DNA of 61,838 nt from Methylobacterium sp. J-076 (GTDB lineage Bacteria > Pseudomonadota > Alphaproteobacteria > Rhizobiales > Beijerinckiaceae), in the NCBI RefSeq assembly GCF_022829405.1, contig NZ_JAKSXW010000114.1:1-61838 (forward strand). The letters are read 5' to 3'. Below are positions 19,144 to 27,858 of this stretch, piece by piece. Below the pieces are notes generated by a model that saw only the letters and a list, made by a program, of their open reading frames with translations, was not told the DNA's origin and did no database searches. The position numbers were made by a program, and so were the translations under genes. Position 1 is the first letter of the stretch; each line of letters opens with the position of its first letter.

Positions 19144-20280
19144 CTACCCCCGCCGCAGGGCGCTGCGCGCCGCCTCCCTCGCCCTGTCCTCGAAGCGCAC
19201 GAGGCGCAGGCGGCGCTCCAGCGACAGGGCTTTCCCGGCCCCCGGTGGCAGGGCGATCATCGCGCTGACCGCCTGCCGGTCGGGATAGAGGCTCTCCAGG
19301 GCCGAGCCGGCCGAGGTGGCCGAGTCGAGCCGCTGCGCGAACGCCTCCGCATGGAAGGCGCGCACGATCTCGGCTTCCAGGAGCAGGCCGGGCGCGTGCG
19401 CCCGCAGCGCCTCGTCGTAGGCGGTCTTCAGGAGCGTCGCGGTCCCGCCGGCCACGAGGGCGAGGCTGATCGCGATCGGCCGGCCGCCGAGGGTCAGGGC
19501 GTCGGCCCGGCCCCGGACCGGGCCGGGGCCGGGCGCGAACAGGGTCCGCGCCAGGGCGGCGTGGTCGGGCCGGCAGGCCATCGCCGTGCCGGCGCGCCCT
19601 TTCCAGCCGCTTTGTTCGAGGCCGAGGAACGCCTCGATCAGGTCCCGCAGGTCCGGTCCTTCCGTCGCCGCGACATGGGCGACAGCGCCGATTTCCCCGA
19701 GCCGGCGCCCCCGGCGGCGCAGGTCCTTGAGCCGCCGGCCGTTCGGGTGGCCGGCCAGGAAGGCGTCGTGGCTGGCCCGGCGGTCGAGGACCGGGCGCCC
19801 GAAGGTCGTGGCCGCGCCGAGGGTCCAGCCCGCCCGCCCCATGGCCGCCCGCATCGCCGCGCCCGTGCCCTCCTCGACGGCCAGCGATGGCCAGCGCCAC
19901 GGCCGGTTGCCCGAGCCGAGGGCCAATCCCGCCACCAGGGCGTCGTGGACCTCCTCCCCGCCCCCGAGGGCGACGAGGGGGGCGGTGGCGGTGACGAAGG
20001 GCGAGGTCCAGGGCAGCGCCACATGACCGCCGAGGCCGCTCAGGTCCCGGTTGCGCACGAAGGGCAGCAGCGCGGCGAGGAAGCCACCCCGCCGGACGGC
20101 GACGAAGCGCAGCCCCTCCGGCAGCAGCCCGGCCGCACGGTGGGCGTCGATGACGTGCCGCCCGTAATGGGGGTGGCCGGGCCGGGCCTCGCCGAGCAGC
20201 GCGTCCCACTCGGCCGCCTCCGGCGCGCCTTCGACCGTTACGGCGAGCCCGCGAGGCGCGGCCGCGGCGGATCGGGGCAT
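19144..20280 (-). CDS. BioF2-like (Acetyltransf_6) GNAT acetyltransferase
   Basis: A 378-residue protein of the GNAT superfamily branch found in exopolysaccharide and cellulose loci (CelD/BioF2-like). The recognisable block runs from about 165 to 345: RRLKDLRRRGRRLGEIG, FLGLEQSGWKGRAGTAM, then LGGRPIAISLALVAGGTATLLKTAYDEALRAHAPGLLLEAEIV, the acyl-CoA-binding half. Family members acylate sugars or lipids of surface polymers. Its ATG overlaps the stop of the flippase gene upstream by one base (TGATG), so it is the last gene of the operon running from 23618. The acceptor is unknown. Confidence 0.72.
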   Translation of the reverse strand: MPRSAAAAPRGLAVTVEGAPEAAEWDALLGEARPGHPHYGRHVIDAHRAAGLLPEGLRFVAVRRGGFLAALLPFVRNRDLSGLGGHVALPWTSPFVTATAPLVALGGGEEVHDALVAGLALGSGNRPWRWPSLAVEEGTGAAMRAAMGRAGWTLGAATTFGRPVLDRRASHDAFLAGHPNGRRLKDLRRRGRRLGEIGAVAHVAATEGPDLRDLIEAFLGLEQSGWKGRAGTAMACRPDHAALARTLFAPGPGPVRGRADALTLGGRPIAISLALVAGGTATLLKTAYDEALRAHAPGLLLEAEIVRAFHAEAFAQRLDSATSAGSALESLYPDRQAVSAMIALPPGAGKALSLERRLRLVRFEDRAREAARSALRRG

Positions 20281-21617
20281 CACGCGGCTCCGGCGGCCCA
20301 GACGGGGGTCGAGAGGCGGTGCAGGCGCCCCGCCGCCAGCGACAGGATGGCCGCGCGGCCCACCTGGGTGAGCGCCATCCCCAGGGCGGCGCCGAGGGGG
20401 CCGAGCACCGGAACGAGGATCAGGCAGAGGATCGCGGCCACCGCCACGGCGGTGCCGGTGACGGCGGCGCAGATCCCCTCGCCGCCGAGCATGGTGAGGA
20501 GGTCGGCCCCGGGGCCGAACAGGCTCGCGGCCACGCCCCCCGCCACGAGGACGGCGAGCAGGGGGAGGCCGGTGGAGGCCTGCGCCTCGAACAGGGCGAG
20601 GAGCAGGGGGCTCGCCGCCAGGAGGCCGAGGCCGACCAGGGCCGTCGCCCCGGCGGTGAGCCGCCCCTGGCGGCGGACGAGGCCGACGAGGCCCGGACGG
20701 TCGCCCCGCGCCTGGGCGGCGCTGTAGTGCTGCAGGGCGGCGGCGCTCACGGCGTATTGCACGAAGGCCGCGATCTGCTGAATGCGGGTGGCGGCGAAGT
20801 ACAGGCCGAGTTCGGCCGGGTTCACCAGGGCGCCGAGGACGATCACGTCCACGAAGCCGAAGGCGGCGGTGGCGAGGTCGATCCCGGCGATGGGCAGGCT
20901 GGTGCCGAACCAGTGCCGCCAGCGGTAGCGGCGGTGTCCGGCCGGCCATGCCGCGCGCAGGCGGCGGGCGACCAGCCGGGCCTGGAGCAGGGTGGAGACC
21001 AGGGCGGCGGCGAACATGCAGGCCATCGCCGTCCCCGCGACGGGGGGCGCCCCGAGCAGCACGGCGCCGACCAGGAAGGCCATCATCGCCGACTGGCGCA
21101 GCAGGTAGGGCGGCACGATGGCAAGGCCGAGCCAGTTCTGGCTGCGGGCGATGCCCTCCAGGTAGTCCTGCATGGCGAAGACCGGCAGGATCGCCGCGGC
21201 GATCAGCACCGGGATCCGGTAGGGCGCGGGCAGCAGGCCGGGTTCGAGGAGCACGAGGGCCATGCCGAGGCCCCCCGCCGCCAGGGCGGTGCCCCCGGTG
21301 ACCAGGGCGCCCGCCCGGAGGAAGCCGCGGACGTGGTCCGCATCGCCCCTGGCCTGATCCTCGGGCAGGAAGCGGCAGGCCCCCTGCGAGAGGCCGAGGG
21401 TCAGGCTGTGGCCCACCAGGGCCGTCCAGACCCAGGCCGTGGCGAAGATCCCGTAGCCGTCCCAGCCCATCAGCCGGGCGGCGAGCACCTGGGCGGCGTA
21501 GGCGAATCCGGCCGAGGCGACGCGGATGACGAAGACGGCCGACGCCCCCCGGCCGACCCCCTCCCGCAGCAGGTGCAGCCGGTGGAAGGCCGCTGCGGGC
21601 CGGATCGTCGCCGCCAA
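20280..21617 (-). CDS. Polysaccharide (lipid-linked oligosaccharide) flippase, Wzx/MurJ-like superfamily
   Basis: A 445-residue integral membrane protein with about 12 hydrophobic segments. The pattern is that of MOP-superfamily lipopolysaccharide flippases: an N-terminal amphipathic entry (GRGASAVFVIRVASAGFAYAAQVLAARLMG) and a mid-protein FGFVDVIVLGALVNPAELGLYFAATRI block. Such proteins move lipid-linked sugars across the inner membrane. It is between an SGNH hydrolase gene (55 bp upstream) and an acetyltransferase gene (1-base overlap), so it probably exports an acylated surface glycan. No glycosyltransferase or polymerase is encoded in this operon. Confidence 0.85.
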   Translation of the reverse strand: MAATIRPAAAFHRLHLLREGVGRGASAVFVIRVASAGFAYAAQVLAARLMGWDGYGIFATAWVWTALVGHSLTLGLSQGACRFLPEDQARGDADHVRGFLRAGALVTGGTALAAGGLGMALVLLEPGLLPAPYRIPVLIAAAILPVFAMQDYLEGIARSQNWLGLAIVPPYLLRQSAMMAFLVGAVLLGAPPVAGTAMACMFAAALVSTLLQARLVARRLRAAWPAGHRRYRWRHWFGTSLPIAGIDLATAAFGFVDVIVLGALVNPAELGLYFAATRIQQIAAFVQYAVSAAALQHYSAAQARGDRPGLVGLVRRQGRLTAGATALVGLGLLAASPLLLALFEAQASTGLPLLAVLVAGGVAASLFGPGADLLTMLGGEGICAAVTGTAVAVAAILCLILVPVLGPLGAALGMALTQVGRAAILSLAAGRLHRLSTPVWAAGAA

Positions 21618-21672
21618 GGTCCGCTCCCCGCCCCGCCCCGGCCCGGCAGGATTGCGGGCGTGTCCTCCGGGT

Positions 21673-22527
21673 CTAGCCCGGGGCGCGTTGCGGCTCGGTT
21701 AAGGCGGGTGTCTCCCGGGGGGCCGGGGCGGCCGAACCCGGCTCCGGCTTCGGGGCCGGGGCGTCGTGGGCCGGCGTCCGGGCGAGCGAGGCGGAGATCG
21801 TGAGGGCGACGTGCTCGGCCATGCAGCGCAGGCCGAGGTCGTTCAGGCGGAACTGGCGCCCGAGGATGTGGCCTTCGCCCTTCTCGGTGCGGCCGGCGAG
21901 ATAGCGCAGGGCCTCGAACCGCCGCACCAACGCCACGCCCTCCCGGGCGGCGACGTCCCGGACGCCGTCCACGATCCGGTTGTAGTCGGCATCCTCGGCG
22001 ACGCTCGCGGTGTAGAGCGGATCGACCAGCACCACGTCGATCCCGTGGGACTTCAGCCACGCCACGGACTCGTCCAGCGCCTCCGTGAACGCGGCCGGAT
22101 CGACCCGGGCGATGGCGTCGTGGGTGCCCACCTGCCAGACCACGAGGTCCGGCTCCGCGTCGGCCACCAGGCTGCGCAGGCGCTCGGCCGCGCCCGAGGC
22201 GATCTCCCCCGGCAGGCCACGGTGGTCGATGATCACGTCCACATGCGGCATCGCCTGTTCCAGGGCCGCTTCGAGCTTCACCGGATAGGAGGCCGAGGCC
22301 CCCGGCGCCGAGCTGCCGCCCACCGCCAGGATCTTGAGCACGTGCCGCTCCTCCAGCGCCGCCTTCGCCGCGGCGAGGCCGGCGGTGCTGTAGAGGGAGG
22401 AGCCGGGCACGCGGCATTCCATCGAGGGCGCGGGCATCGTGCCCTCCTGCGCCGCCGCGGACGAGACGGCCAGCATGCCGGCCACGAGGGCGCCGCCGAG
22501 GCGCAGCCAGGGGAGCGCCGGCCTCAT
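21673..22527 (-). CDS. SGNH/GDSL-type hydrolase, secreted
   Basis: A 284-residue protein with a signal peptide (~1-26, ending SSAAAQ). Block I of SGNH esterases is AVGGSSAPG (nucleophile near S73), block III-like is WQVGTHD, and there is a Pro-rich C-terminal tail. The last block, normally D-x-x-H, reads GRQFRLNDLGLRCMAEH and shows neither residue at the expected place, so activity is uncertain. The ATG overlaps the stop of the OpgC-like gene by four bases (ATGA). In this context it could remove or transfer acyl groups on a periplasmic glycan; this is inference. Confidence 0.75.
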   Translation of the reverse strand: MRPALPWLRLGGALVAGMLAVSSAAAQEGTMPAPSMECRVPGSSLYSTAGLAAAKAALEERHVLKILAVGGSSAPGASASYPVKLEAALEQAMPHVDVIIDHRGLPGEIASGAAERLRSLVADAEPDLVVWQVGTHDAIARVDPAAFTEALDESVAWLKSHGIDVVLVDPLYTASVAEDADYNRIVDGVRDVAAREGVALVRRFEALRYLAGRTEKGEGHILGRQFRLNDLGLRCMAEHVALTISASLARTPAHDAPAPKPEPGSAAPAPRETPALTEPQRAPG

Positions 22528-23618
22528 GGGCGGGGCCGCGGGGCTTTGCGGGAACGCCACTCGACGAACCATGCGGTGATTCCCAACGCGACGAGGCCGA
22601 TGCCCGCGACCGCCGTATCGACCAGCAGGCCGCCTCCGGTCTGGAAGCGAACGAGCTGTCCGATCAGGCTCAGCAGCGACCCCATCGAGAAGACGGCCAG
22701 GGAGTTCCTGCCCAGGCCCGACAGGAATCCGACGATCCAGCCGATTCGCGGTGCGATCAATGCGTAGATCGGCGAAAACGCCAACAATACCCCGAGGAAA
22801 TGCACGAGACGGGCGGGTGTCAGGTAGCTTTTCTCGAAGGTGAACAGGAGGCGCGGCTCCGGGACCATCAGCGGATCGGGGCGGAGGTCCAGGACCGACA
22901 GGGTGATTCCGACGAGGACGATGCCGATTCCGAGGGGCATCAGCCGGCGCGTCAAGCGCCCGAAGGCGGGCGTGGTCCGGCTCCAGTCCTGGAGCACGAA
23001 ACCGAGGGTCAGGAGCAGCTGCCAGCAGAACGGGTCGAAGAACCACGTCCCCTCACCCGGCCAGGAGGGCAGGTTCCAGTCCAGGACCAGGCTCGTGAGG
23101 TAGAGCGCGAACGAGAGCCCGAGGGCCGCGACCCGGCTCGCCCGGCCGATCAGGACGATCACCGGGGCGACGCCGATCAGCACCACGTAGAGCGGCAGGA
23201 TGTTGAAGAAGCCGAGCTGGTAGGTGAGCAGGGCCATGCCGCAGACCGATTGGATCGGGTCCGCGAAGAAGTTGCCCGCATTGTGCCATTCGAGGATGAG
23301 CGGGTTGTCGAGGATGAGCGCCGCCCCGGCGATGATCGCCAGCGCCAGCAGCATCACGGTGATCTGCGCCCGGTAGACCTCGACCGTGCGCGCCAGCATC
23401 CGCACGACGCTGCGCCAGCGGGCCTCCGGCGCCCCGTCGCGGGTGCGCGTGGCGATGCCGATCGACCACCCCGCCAGGAACACGAACAGCTCGGCCGCGT
23501 CCGAGATGCCGTATTGCGAGAAGGTGTAGCGCTCGAACGTGTTGCCGGGGATGTGGTTGATGAAGATCGTGATCAGGGCGAATCCGCGCCAGAAGTCGAT
23601 CGCATTGGGCTCCCGCAT
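22524..23618 (-). CDS. OpgC-domain membrane acyltransferase
   Basis: A 364-residue protein with about ten transmembrane helices. It begins with the OpgC pattern IDFWRGFALITIFINHIPGN and continues DAAELFVFLAGWS, typical of the OpgC branch of acyltransferase-3 enzymes, which succinylate or otherwise acylate periplasmic or cyclic glucans. The conserved His in INHIPG is present. It is the first gene of a four-gene operon (OpgC-like, SGNH, flippase, acetyltransferase). The 252 bp upstream, divergent to a small secreted protein, hold the promoter; I could not fix its boxes. Confidence 0.88.
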   Translation of the reverse strand: MREPNAIDFWRGFALITIFINHIPGNTFERYTFSQYGISDAAELFVFLAGWSIGIATRTRDGAPEARWRSVVRMLARTVEVYRAQITVMLLALAIIAGAALILDNPLILEWHNAGNFFADPIQSVCGMALLTYQLGFFNILPLYVVLIGVAPVIVLIGRASRVAALGLSFALYLTSLVLDWNLPSWPGEGTWFFDPFCWQLLLTLGFVLQDWSRTTPAFGRLTRRLMPLGIGIVLVGITLSVLDLRPDPLMVPEPRLLFTFEKSYLTPARLVHFLGVLLAFSPIYALIAPRIGWIVGFLSGLGRNSLAVFSMGSLLSLIGQLVRFQTGGGLLVDTAVAGIGLVALGITAWFVEWRSRKAPRPRP

Positions 23619-23870
23619 AGGGGCGGCGGCTCCGGTGTTCGGGCGGGCGGAAGGGTCCGAGTCGCGCCCCTAGTACGGTGCCCGGACGCCGCTGGATACC
23701 CGGAGTTCGGCGGTCGCCCGCGGGGAGCCGCCGGGCCGGAACGCGCCGGACCTGCCAGGAAAGCCAGACTTTCCAGGCCCCTGGGCCGGATGGCTGCGGG
23801 ACCGAATTAAGGGCGGGGGCCGTCGAACCGGGCGACGACGATCGCGTTACCGACGCGAAGGAGTTCTCCC

Positions 23871-24146
23871 ATGCGTCACGCCGTTCTGCCCGCCACCCTG
23901 ATGTCCCTCGCGCTCTGGGGTGGCGCCGCGCTGCCCGCCGCGGCCCAGGCGGTGACCGGGACCGGCGGTGGGCCGACGAGCACGGTGACCGCGCCCCACA
24001 CCGCCCCCACGGGCCGGACCATGCCCCCCGCGGGGGGCGATGCCGGCGCCGCCACTGCCGGGGACGACCGCGAGCGGCGCACCCCGGAGCAGAAGACCGA
24101 CGACAAGATCACCAGCGGCATCTGCATCGGCTGCGGGCCGAAATAA
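23871..24146 (+). CDS. Small secreted hypothetical protein with a terminal CxxC
   Basis: A 91-residue protein that I do not recognise. A clear signal peptide (~1-26, ALPAAAQA) is followed by a Gly/Thr/Pro-rich low-complexity stretch, a charged segment (DDRERRTPEQKTDDKIT) and a final SGICIGCGPK, where the C-x-x-C four residues from the end could bind metal or be oxidised. A GAAGGAG ribosome site precedes the ATG. It is divergent from the OpgC operon and convergent with rfbA (13 bp apart). Confidence 0.65.
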   Translation: MRHAVLPATLMSLALWGGAALPAAAQAVTGTGGGPTSTVTAPHTAPTGRTMPPAGGDAGAATAGDDRERRTPEQKTDDKITSGICIGCGPK

Positions 24147-24159
24147 GCCCGCCGCCGGG

Positions 24160-25059
24160 TCAGAGGTCGAGGGGGAACTCGTCCCTGGCGTTCGGCTCGT
24201 CGGCGAGGCGGAGCAGGTTCCGGCCGTAGGCGGTCTTGGAGAACAGCTTGCCGCGGGCGACCAGCTGCTCGCGGCCGATGAAACCCTGGAGGTAGGCGAT
24301 CTCCTCCAGGCACGCGACCTGAAGCCCCTGCCGGTGCTGGATGGTGCGCACGAACTCCGAGGCCTCCAGAAGGCTGTCGTGCGTGCCCGTGTCGAGCCAT
24401 GCGTAGCCGCGGCTCATCTTCTCCACGAAGAGCTGCCCGCGCTCGAGGTAGGCCTCGTTGACGCTGGTGATCTCGAGCTCGCCCCGCGCCGACGGCTTCA
24501 CGGCGGCGGCGATGTCGAGCACTTGGTTGTCGTAGAAGTAGAGGCCGGTCACCGCCCAGGTGGAGTCCGGCTTCTCCGGCTTCTCGACGATCTTGGTGGC
24601 CTTGCCCGTCGCGTCGAGGCTGACGACGCCGTAGGCCTGCGGGTTCTCGACATGGTAGGCGAACACCGTCGCCCCGGTCGGCCGCTCCACGGCGCGCTTC
24701 AGAAGGTCGGCCATGCCGGCGCCGAAGAACAGGTTGTCGCCGAGGATCAGCGCCACGTCGTCGGCGCCGACGAAGTCCCGGCCGATCACGAAGGCCTGGG
24801 CAAGGCCCTCCGGCCGCGGCTGCACCGCGTAGGAGAAGGTGAGGCCGAACTGCTCGCCGGTGCCGAACAGGCGCTTGTAGTTGTCCAGATGCTCCGGCGA
24901 CGAGATGATCAGGATCTCGCGGATGCCGGCCAGCATCAGCACCGAGACCGGGTAGTAGATCATCGGCTTGTCGTAGACAGGCAGGAGCTGCTTGTTGATC
25001 GACAGCGTCGCCGGGTGCAGCCGCGTGCCGGAGCCTCCGGCGAGGATGATGCCCTTCAT
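24160..25059 (-). CDS. rfbA: Glucose-1-phosphate thymidylyltransferase
   Basis: A 299-residue nucleotidyltransferase, first step of dTDP-L-rhamnose synthesis (dTTP + glucose-1-phosphate to dTDP-glucose). The signature GGSGTRLHPAT begins at residue 8, followed by SINKQLLPVYDKPMIYYP. The dTDP-binding region LILGDNLFFG and the closing EEIAYLQGFI segment are also present. Its ATG overlaps the rfbD stop (ATGA), and it is the last gene of the overlapping run rfbB-rfbD-rfbA. Confidence 0.97.
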   Translation of the reverse strand: MKGIILAGGSGTRLHPATLSINKQLLPVYDKPMIYYPVSVLMLAGIREILIISSPEHLDNYKRLFGTGEQFGLTFSYAVQPRPEGLAQAFVIGRDFVGADDVALILGDNLFFGAGMADLLKRAVERPTGATVFAYHVENPQAYGVVSLDATGKATKIVEKPEKPDSTWAVTGLYFYDNQVLDIAAAVKPSARGELEITSVNEAYLERGQLFVEKMSRGYAWLDTGTHDSLLEASEFVRTIQHRQGLQVACLEEIAYLQGFIGREQLVARGKLFSKTAYGRNLLRLADEPNARDEFPLDL

Positions 25060-25967
25060 CGGGGGTCTCCGTGGGTTCCGGTGTGGACCGGCCCGACGAG
25101 CCTGTCCAGAATGTCGGCGAGGGCGGCCTGCCACGGACGCGGGACCACGCCGTAGGCCGCCGTGAGGCTGTCCGTCGAGAGCCGGGAGTTGGCGGGCCGG
25201 CGGGCCGGCGTCGGGTAGGCGGAGGTCGGGATGCCGGTGACCGGCACCGTGCGCCCGCCCCGGCGGGCGCCGCCCGCCACGATCGCCTCGGCGAAGCCGC
25301 GCCACGTGGTCGAGCCCGCGTTGACGCAGTGGAACGTCCCCGTGGGCGCGTCCGGGTCGCGGGCCATCCGCAGGGCCACCGTGGCCAGCGCCGCGGCGAG
25401 GTCGGCGGCGCTGGTCGGGCAGCCGTGCTGGTCATCGACCACGGTGAGCGCGTCGCGCTCGCCCGCCAGCCGCAGCATCGTCTTCACGAAGTTGCCCCGG
25501 TGCGGGCTCACCACCCAGGCGGTGCGCAGGATCGCGTGGCGCGGATTGCCGGTGCGCACCGCGAACTCCCCCGCCGCCTTGCTGGCGCCGTAGACGCTGC
25601 GGGGGTCCACCGGCTCGTCGGGGGCGTAGGCGCCCTCCGGCTTGGTGCCGGCGAAGACGTAATCGGTCGAGACGTGGACGAGGGGGATGCCCCGCGCCCG
25701 GGTCTGCTCGGCGAGGAGGGCCGGGGCGAGGGCGTTGAGGCGCCAAGCCGCGGTCACGTCGGCCTCGGCCTTGTCGACCGCCGTGTAGGCGGCGGTGTTG
25801 ATGACGGCCGCGTAGGCGCGCTCCGCCAAGGCGGCGGCGACGGCGGCGGGATCGGTGATGTCGAGCGCGTCCCGCGTCGGCGCGTGGACGCGCACGCCCT
25901 CGGGCCAGGGATGGGCCTGGAGCTCCGTGCCGACCTGTCCGGCGCCGCCGAGGACGAGGATGTCCAT
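25056..25967 (-). CDS. rfbD: dTDP-4-dehydrorhamnose reductase
   Basis: A 303-residue short-chain dehydrogenase, last step of dTDP-L-rhamnose synthesis. The NAD(P)H motif GGAGQVGTEL is at residues 7-16. Other features are NTAAYTAVDKAE, the HVSTDYVFAG block, catalytic Y-x-x-x-K in YGASKAAGE, and the metal/substrate end DDQHGCPTSAADLA. It starts one base into the rfbB stop (TGATG) and overlaps rfbA downstream, so the three genes are translationally coupled. Confidence 0.97.
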   Translation of the reverse strand: MDILVLGGAGQVGTELQAHPWPEGVRVHAPTRDALDITDPAAVAAALAERAYAAVINTAAYTAVDKAEADVTAAWRLNALAPALLAEQTRARGIPLVHVSTDYVFAGTKPEGAYAPDEPVDPRSVYGASKAAGEFAVRTGNPRHAILRTAWVVSPHRGNFVKTMLRLAGERDALTVVDDQHGCPTSAADLAAALATVALRMARDPDAPTGTFHCVNAGSTTWRGFAEAIVAGGARRGGRTVPVTGIPTSAYPTPARRPANSRLSTDSLTAAYGVVPRPWQAALADILDRLVGPVHTGTHGDPR

Positions 25968-27016
25968 CAGCGCGCCAGCCCCAAGCGGTCGCCCGTGTAG
26001 CGGCCCTCGCGGATCGGCCGCCACCACGCCTCGTTGGCGAGGTACCACGCCACCGTCTCCTCCAGCGCCGCCTCGAAGGTCTTGCGCGGGTGCCAGCCGA
26101 GCTCGTCCTCCGCCTTGGTGCAGTCGATGGCGTAGCGCCGGTCGTGGCCCGGCCGGTCGGCGACGAAGGTGATCAGGCGCTCGTGCGGCCCGGCCTCCGG
26201 GCGCAGCCGGTCGAAGGCGGCGCACAGGCCGTGGACCACGGCGAGGTTGTTGCGCACCGCCCGGCCGCCGAGCAGGTAGGTCTCGCCGGTCCGGCCCCGC
26301 TCCAGCACGGCCACGAGGCCGGCGGCGTGGTCCTCGACGTGGATCCAGTCGCGCTCGTTCAGGCCGTCGCCGTAGACTGGCAGGTTCTTGCCCTCCAGGG
26401 CGTTGAGGATCATCAGCGGGATCAGCTTCTCGGGGAAGTGACGCGGCCCGTAATTGTTGGAGCAGTTCGTCACCAGCACCGGCAGGCCGTAGGTCTCGTG
26501 CCAGGCGCGGGCGAGGTGGTCGGAGGCGGCCTTGGACGCCGAGTAGGGCGAGCGCGGATCGTAGCGGCTCTCCTCGGTGAAGAAGCCCCCCGGCGGCAGC
26601 GAGCCGTAGACCTCGTCGGTCGAGACGTGGAGGAAGCGGAAGCCCTCCCGGTCCGCGCCGGTCAGGCCCTCGTAGAGCTCCCGCGCCGCATCGAGCATCG
26701 TTTGGGTGCCGATGACGTTGGTGCGCACGAAGGCGCCCGGATCGGTGATCGAGCGGTCGACGTGGCTCTCGGCGGCCAGATGCATCACCGCCTGCGGCCT
26801 GAACCCGGCGAAGGCGGCCCGGACGGCCTCGCGGTCGCAGATGTCGGCCTCGATCAGCCGGTGGCGCCCACTCGCCTCCAGGGGCTTCAGGGAGACCGGG
26901 TTGGCGGCGTAGGTCAGGGCATCGAGGGTCGCCACCTCGTGGCCGAGGTCCTGCACGAGGTGCAGGACGAGGGCCGACCCGATGAAGCCGCAACCGCCGG
27001 TGACGAGGATCCGCAT
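25967..27016 (-). CDS. rfbB: dTDP-glucose 4,6-dehydratase
   Basis: A 349-residue extended SDR enzyme converting dTDP-glucose to dTDP-4-keto-6-deoxyglucose. It has the NAD motif GGCGFIGSAL near the N-terminus, HLAAESHVDRSI, STDEVYGSLPPGG and the catalytic YSASKAASDHL, plus the family end GHDRRYAIDCTKAEDELGW. The start at 27016 gives the usual MRILVTGG beginning. The 136-bp gap to rfbC upstream holds no other gene. Confidence 0.97.
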   Translation of the reverse strand: MRILVTGGCGFIGSALVLHLVQDLGHEVATLDALTYAANPVSLKPLEASGRHRLIEADICDREAVRAAFAGFRPQAVMHLAAESHVDRSITDPGAFVRTNVIGTQTMLDAARELYEGLTGADREGFRFLHVSTDEVYGSLPPGGFFTEESRYDPRSPYSASKAASDHLARAWHETYGLPVLVTNCSNNYGPRHFPEKLIPLMILNALEGKNLPVYGDGLNERDWIHVEDHAAGLVAVLERGRTGETYLLGGRAVRNNLAVVHGLCAAFDRLRPEAGPHERLITFVADRPGHDRRYAIDCTKAEDELGWHPRKTFEAALEETVAWYLANEAWWRPIREGRYTGDRLGLAR

Positions 27017-27152
27017 ATCTACCCCTCTCGGATCAAATCCGGGCCGGACCCAATCCGCATTGCATGGCAAAACGGCGGCATCCTGGCGCCATGCCACTCG
27101 GATACCTCGGTGTTTCGCGCGATGGCCCCACGCCCGACCGCGGATGCGGATT

Positions 27153-27704
27153 TCAGAACAGCGTGCCCGCATCGCGCAGGCGGGGGGCCTTCCGGTCCTT
27201 GTCCGACAGCACGGCCTCGTCCTCGCCCACCGGCCAGGCGATGCCGAAATCGGGATCGTTCCAGAGGATCCCGCGGTCATGGGCGGGGCTGTAGTAGGAA
27301 TCGACCTTATAGGCGACCATCACGTCGGGGGTCAGGGTGCAGAAGCCGTGGGCGAAGCCGTGGGGGATGAACAGCTGCTCGCCCCCCTCCGCATCCAGGC
27401 GCACGGCCACGTGCTGCCGGTAGGTCGGCGAATCGGGGCGGATGTCGACGGCCACGTCGAGGATCGCCCCCGAGAGGACGCGGATCAGCTTGGCCTGGGG
27501 CTGTGGCAAGATCTGGAAATGCAGGCCGCGCACGGTGCCCTGCGGCGCCGAGAAGGACTGGTTGTCCTGTACGAAGGGCGCCGTGATGCCGGCGCGCTCC
27601 AGGGCGTCCGTCCGGAAGGTCTCGGAGAACCAGCCGCGGGCATCGCCGAACCGCTTCGGAACGATGCGCTTCACCGCCGGAATTCGCGTTTCGATCACGT
27701 CCAC
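27153..27704 (-). CDS. rfbC: dTDP-4-dehydrorhamnose 3,5-epimerase
   Basis: A 183-residue cupin-fold epimerase, third step of dTDP-rhamnose synthesis. It has KRFGDARGWFSETF, the catalytic His in GTVRGLHFQ and FIPHGFAHGFCTL, and the closing NDPDFGIAWP. No ATG fits: two GTG codons at 27704 and 27698 are the candidates, and I chose 27704 because GAGG precedes it by six bases. It leads the rhamnose gene set. In many genomes rfbC lies elsewhere in the cluster, so the order C-B-D-A is only a local detail. Confidence 0.94.
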   Translation of the reverse strand: MDVIETRIPAVKRIVPKRFGDARGWFSETFRTDALERAGITAPFVQDNQSFSAPQGTVRGLHFQILPQPQAKLIRVLSGAILDVAVDIRPDSPTYRQHVAVRLDAEGGEQLFIPHGFAHGFCTLTPDVMVAYKVDSYYSPAHDRGILWNDPDFGIAWPVGEDEAVLSDKDRKAPRLRDAGTLF

Positions 27705-27858
27705 GGGATACCTCGGCGCAACCTGTCCTGCCGGCCGGGTTGCGAGCAGGCACCGGCCCGGTGGGGCGATGCCGTCGCTGCGCCGCACATGTCAACCCTG
27801 GGGTCGCCCGGCGGCGGGCGCGAAGGGGCCGCGGAGGGGCCGCGCTCGCCGAACGCCC

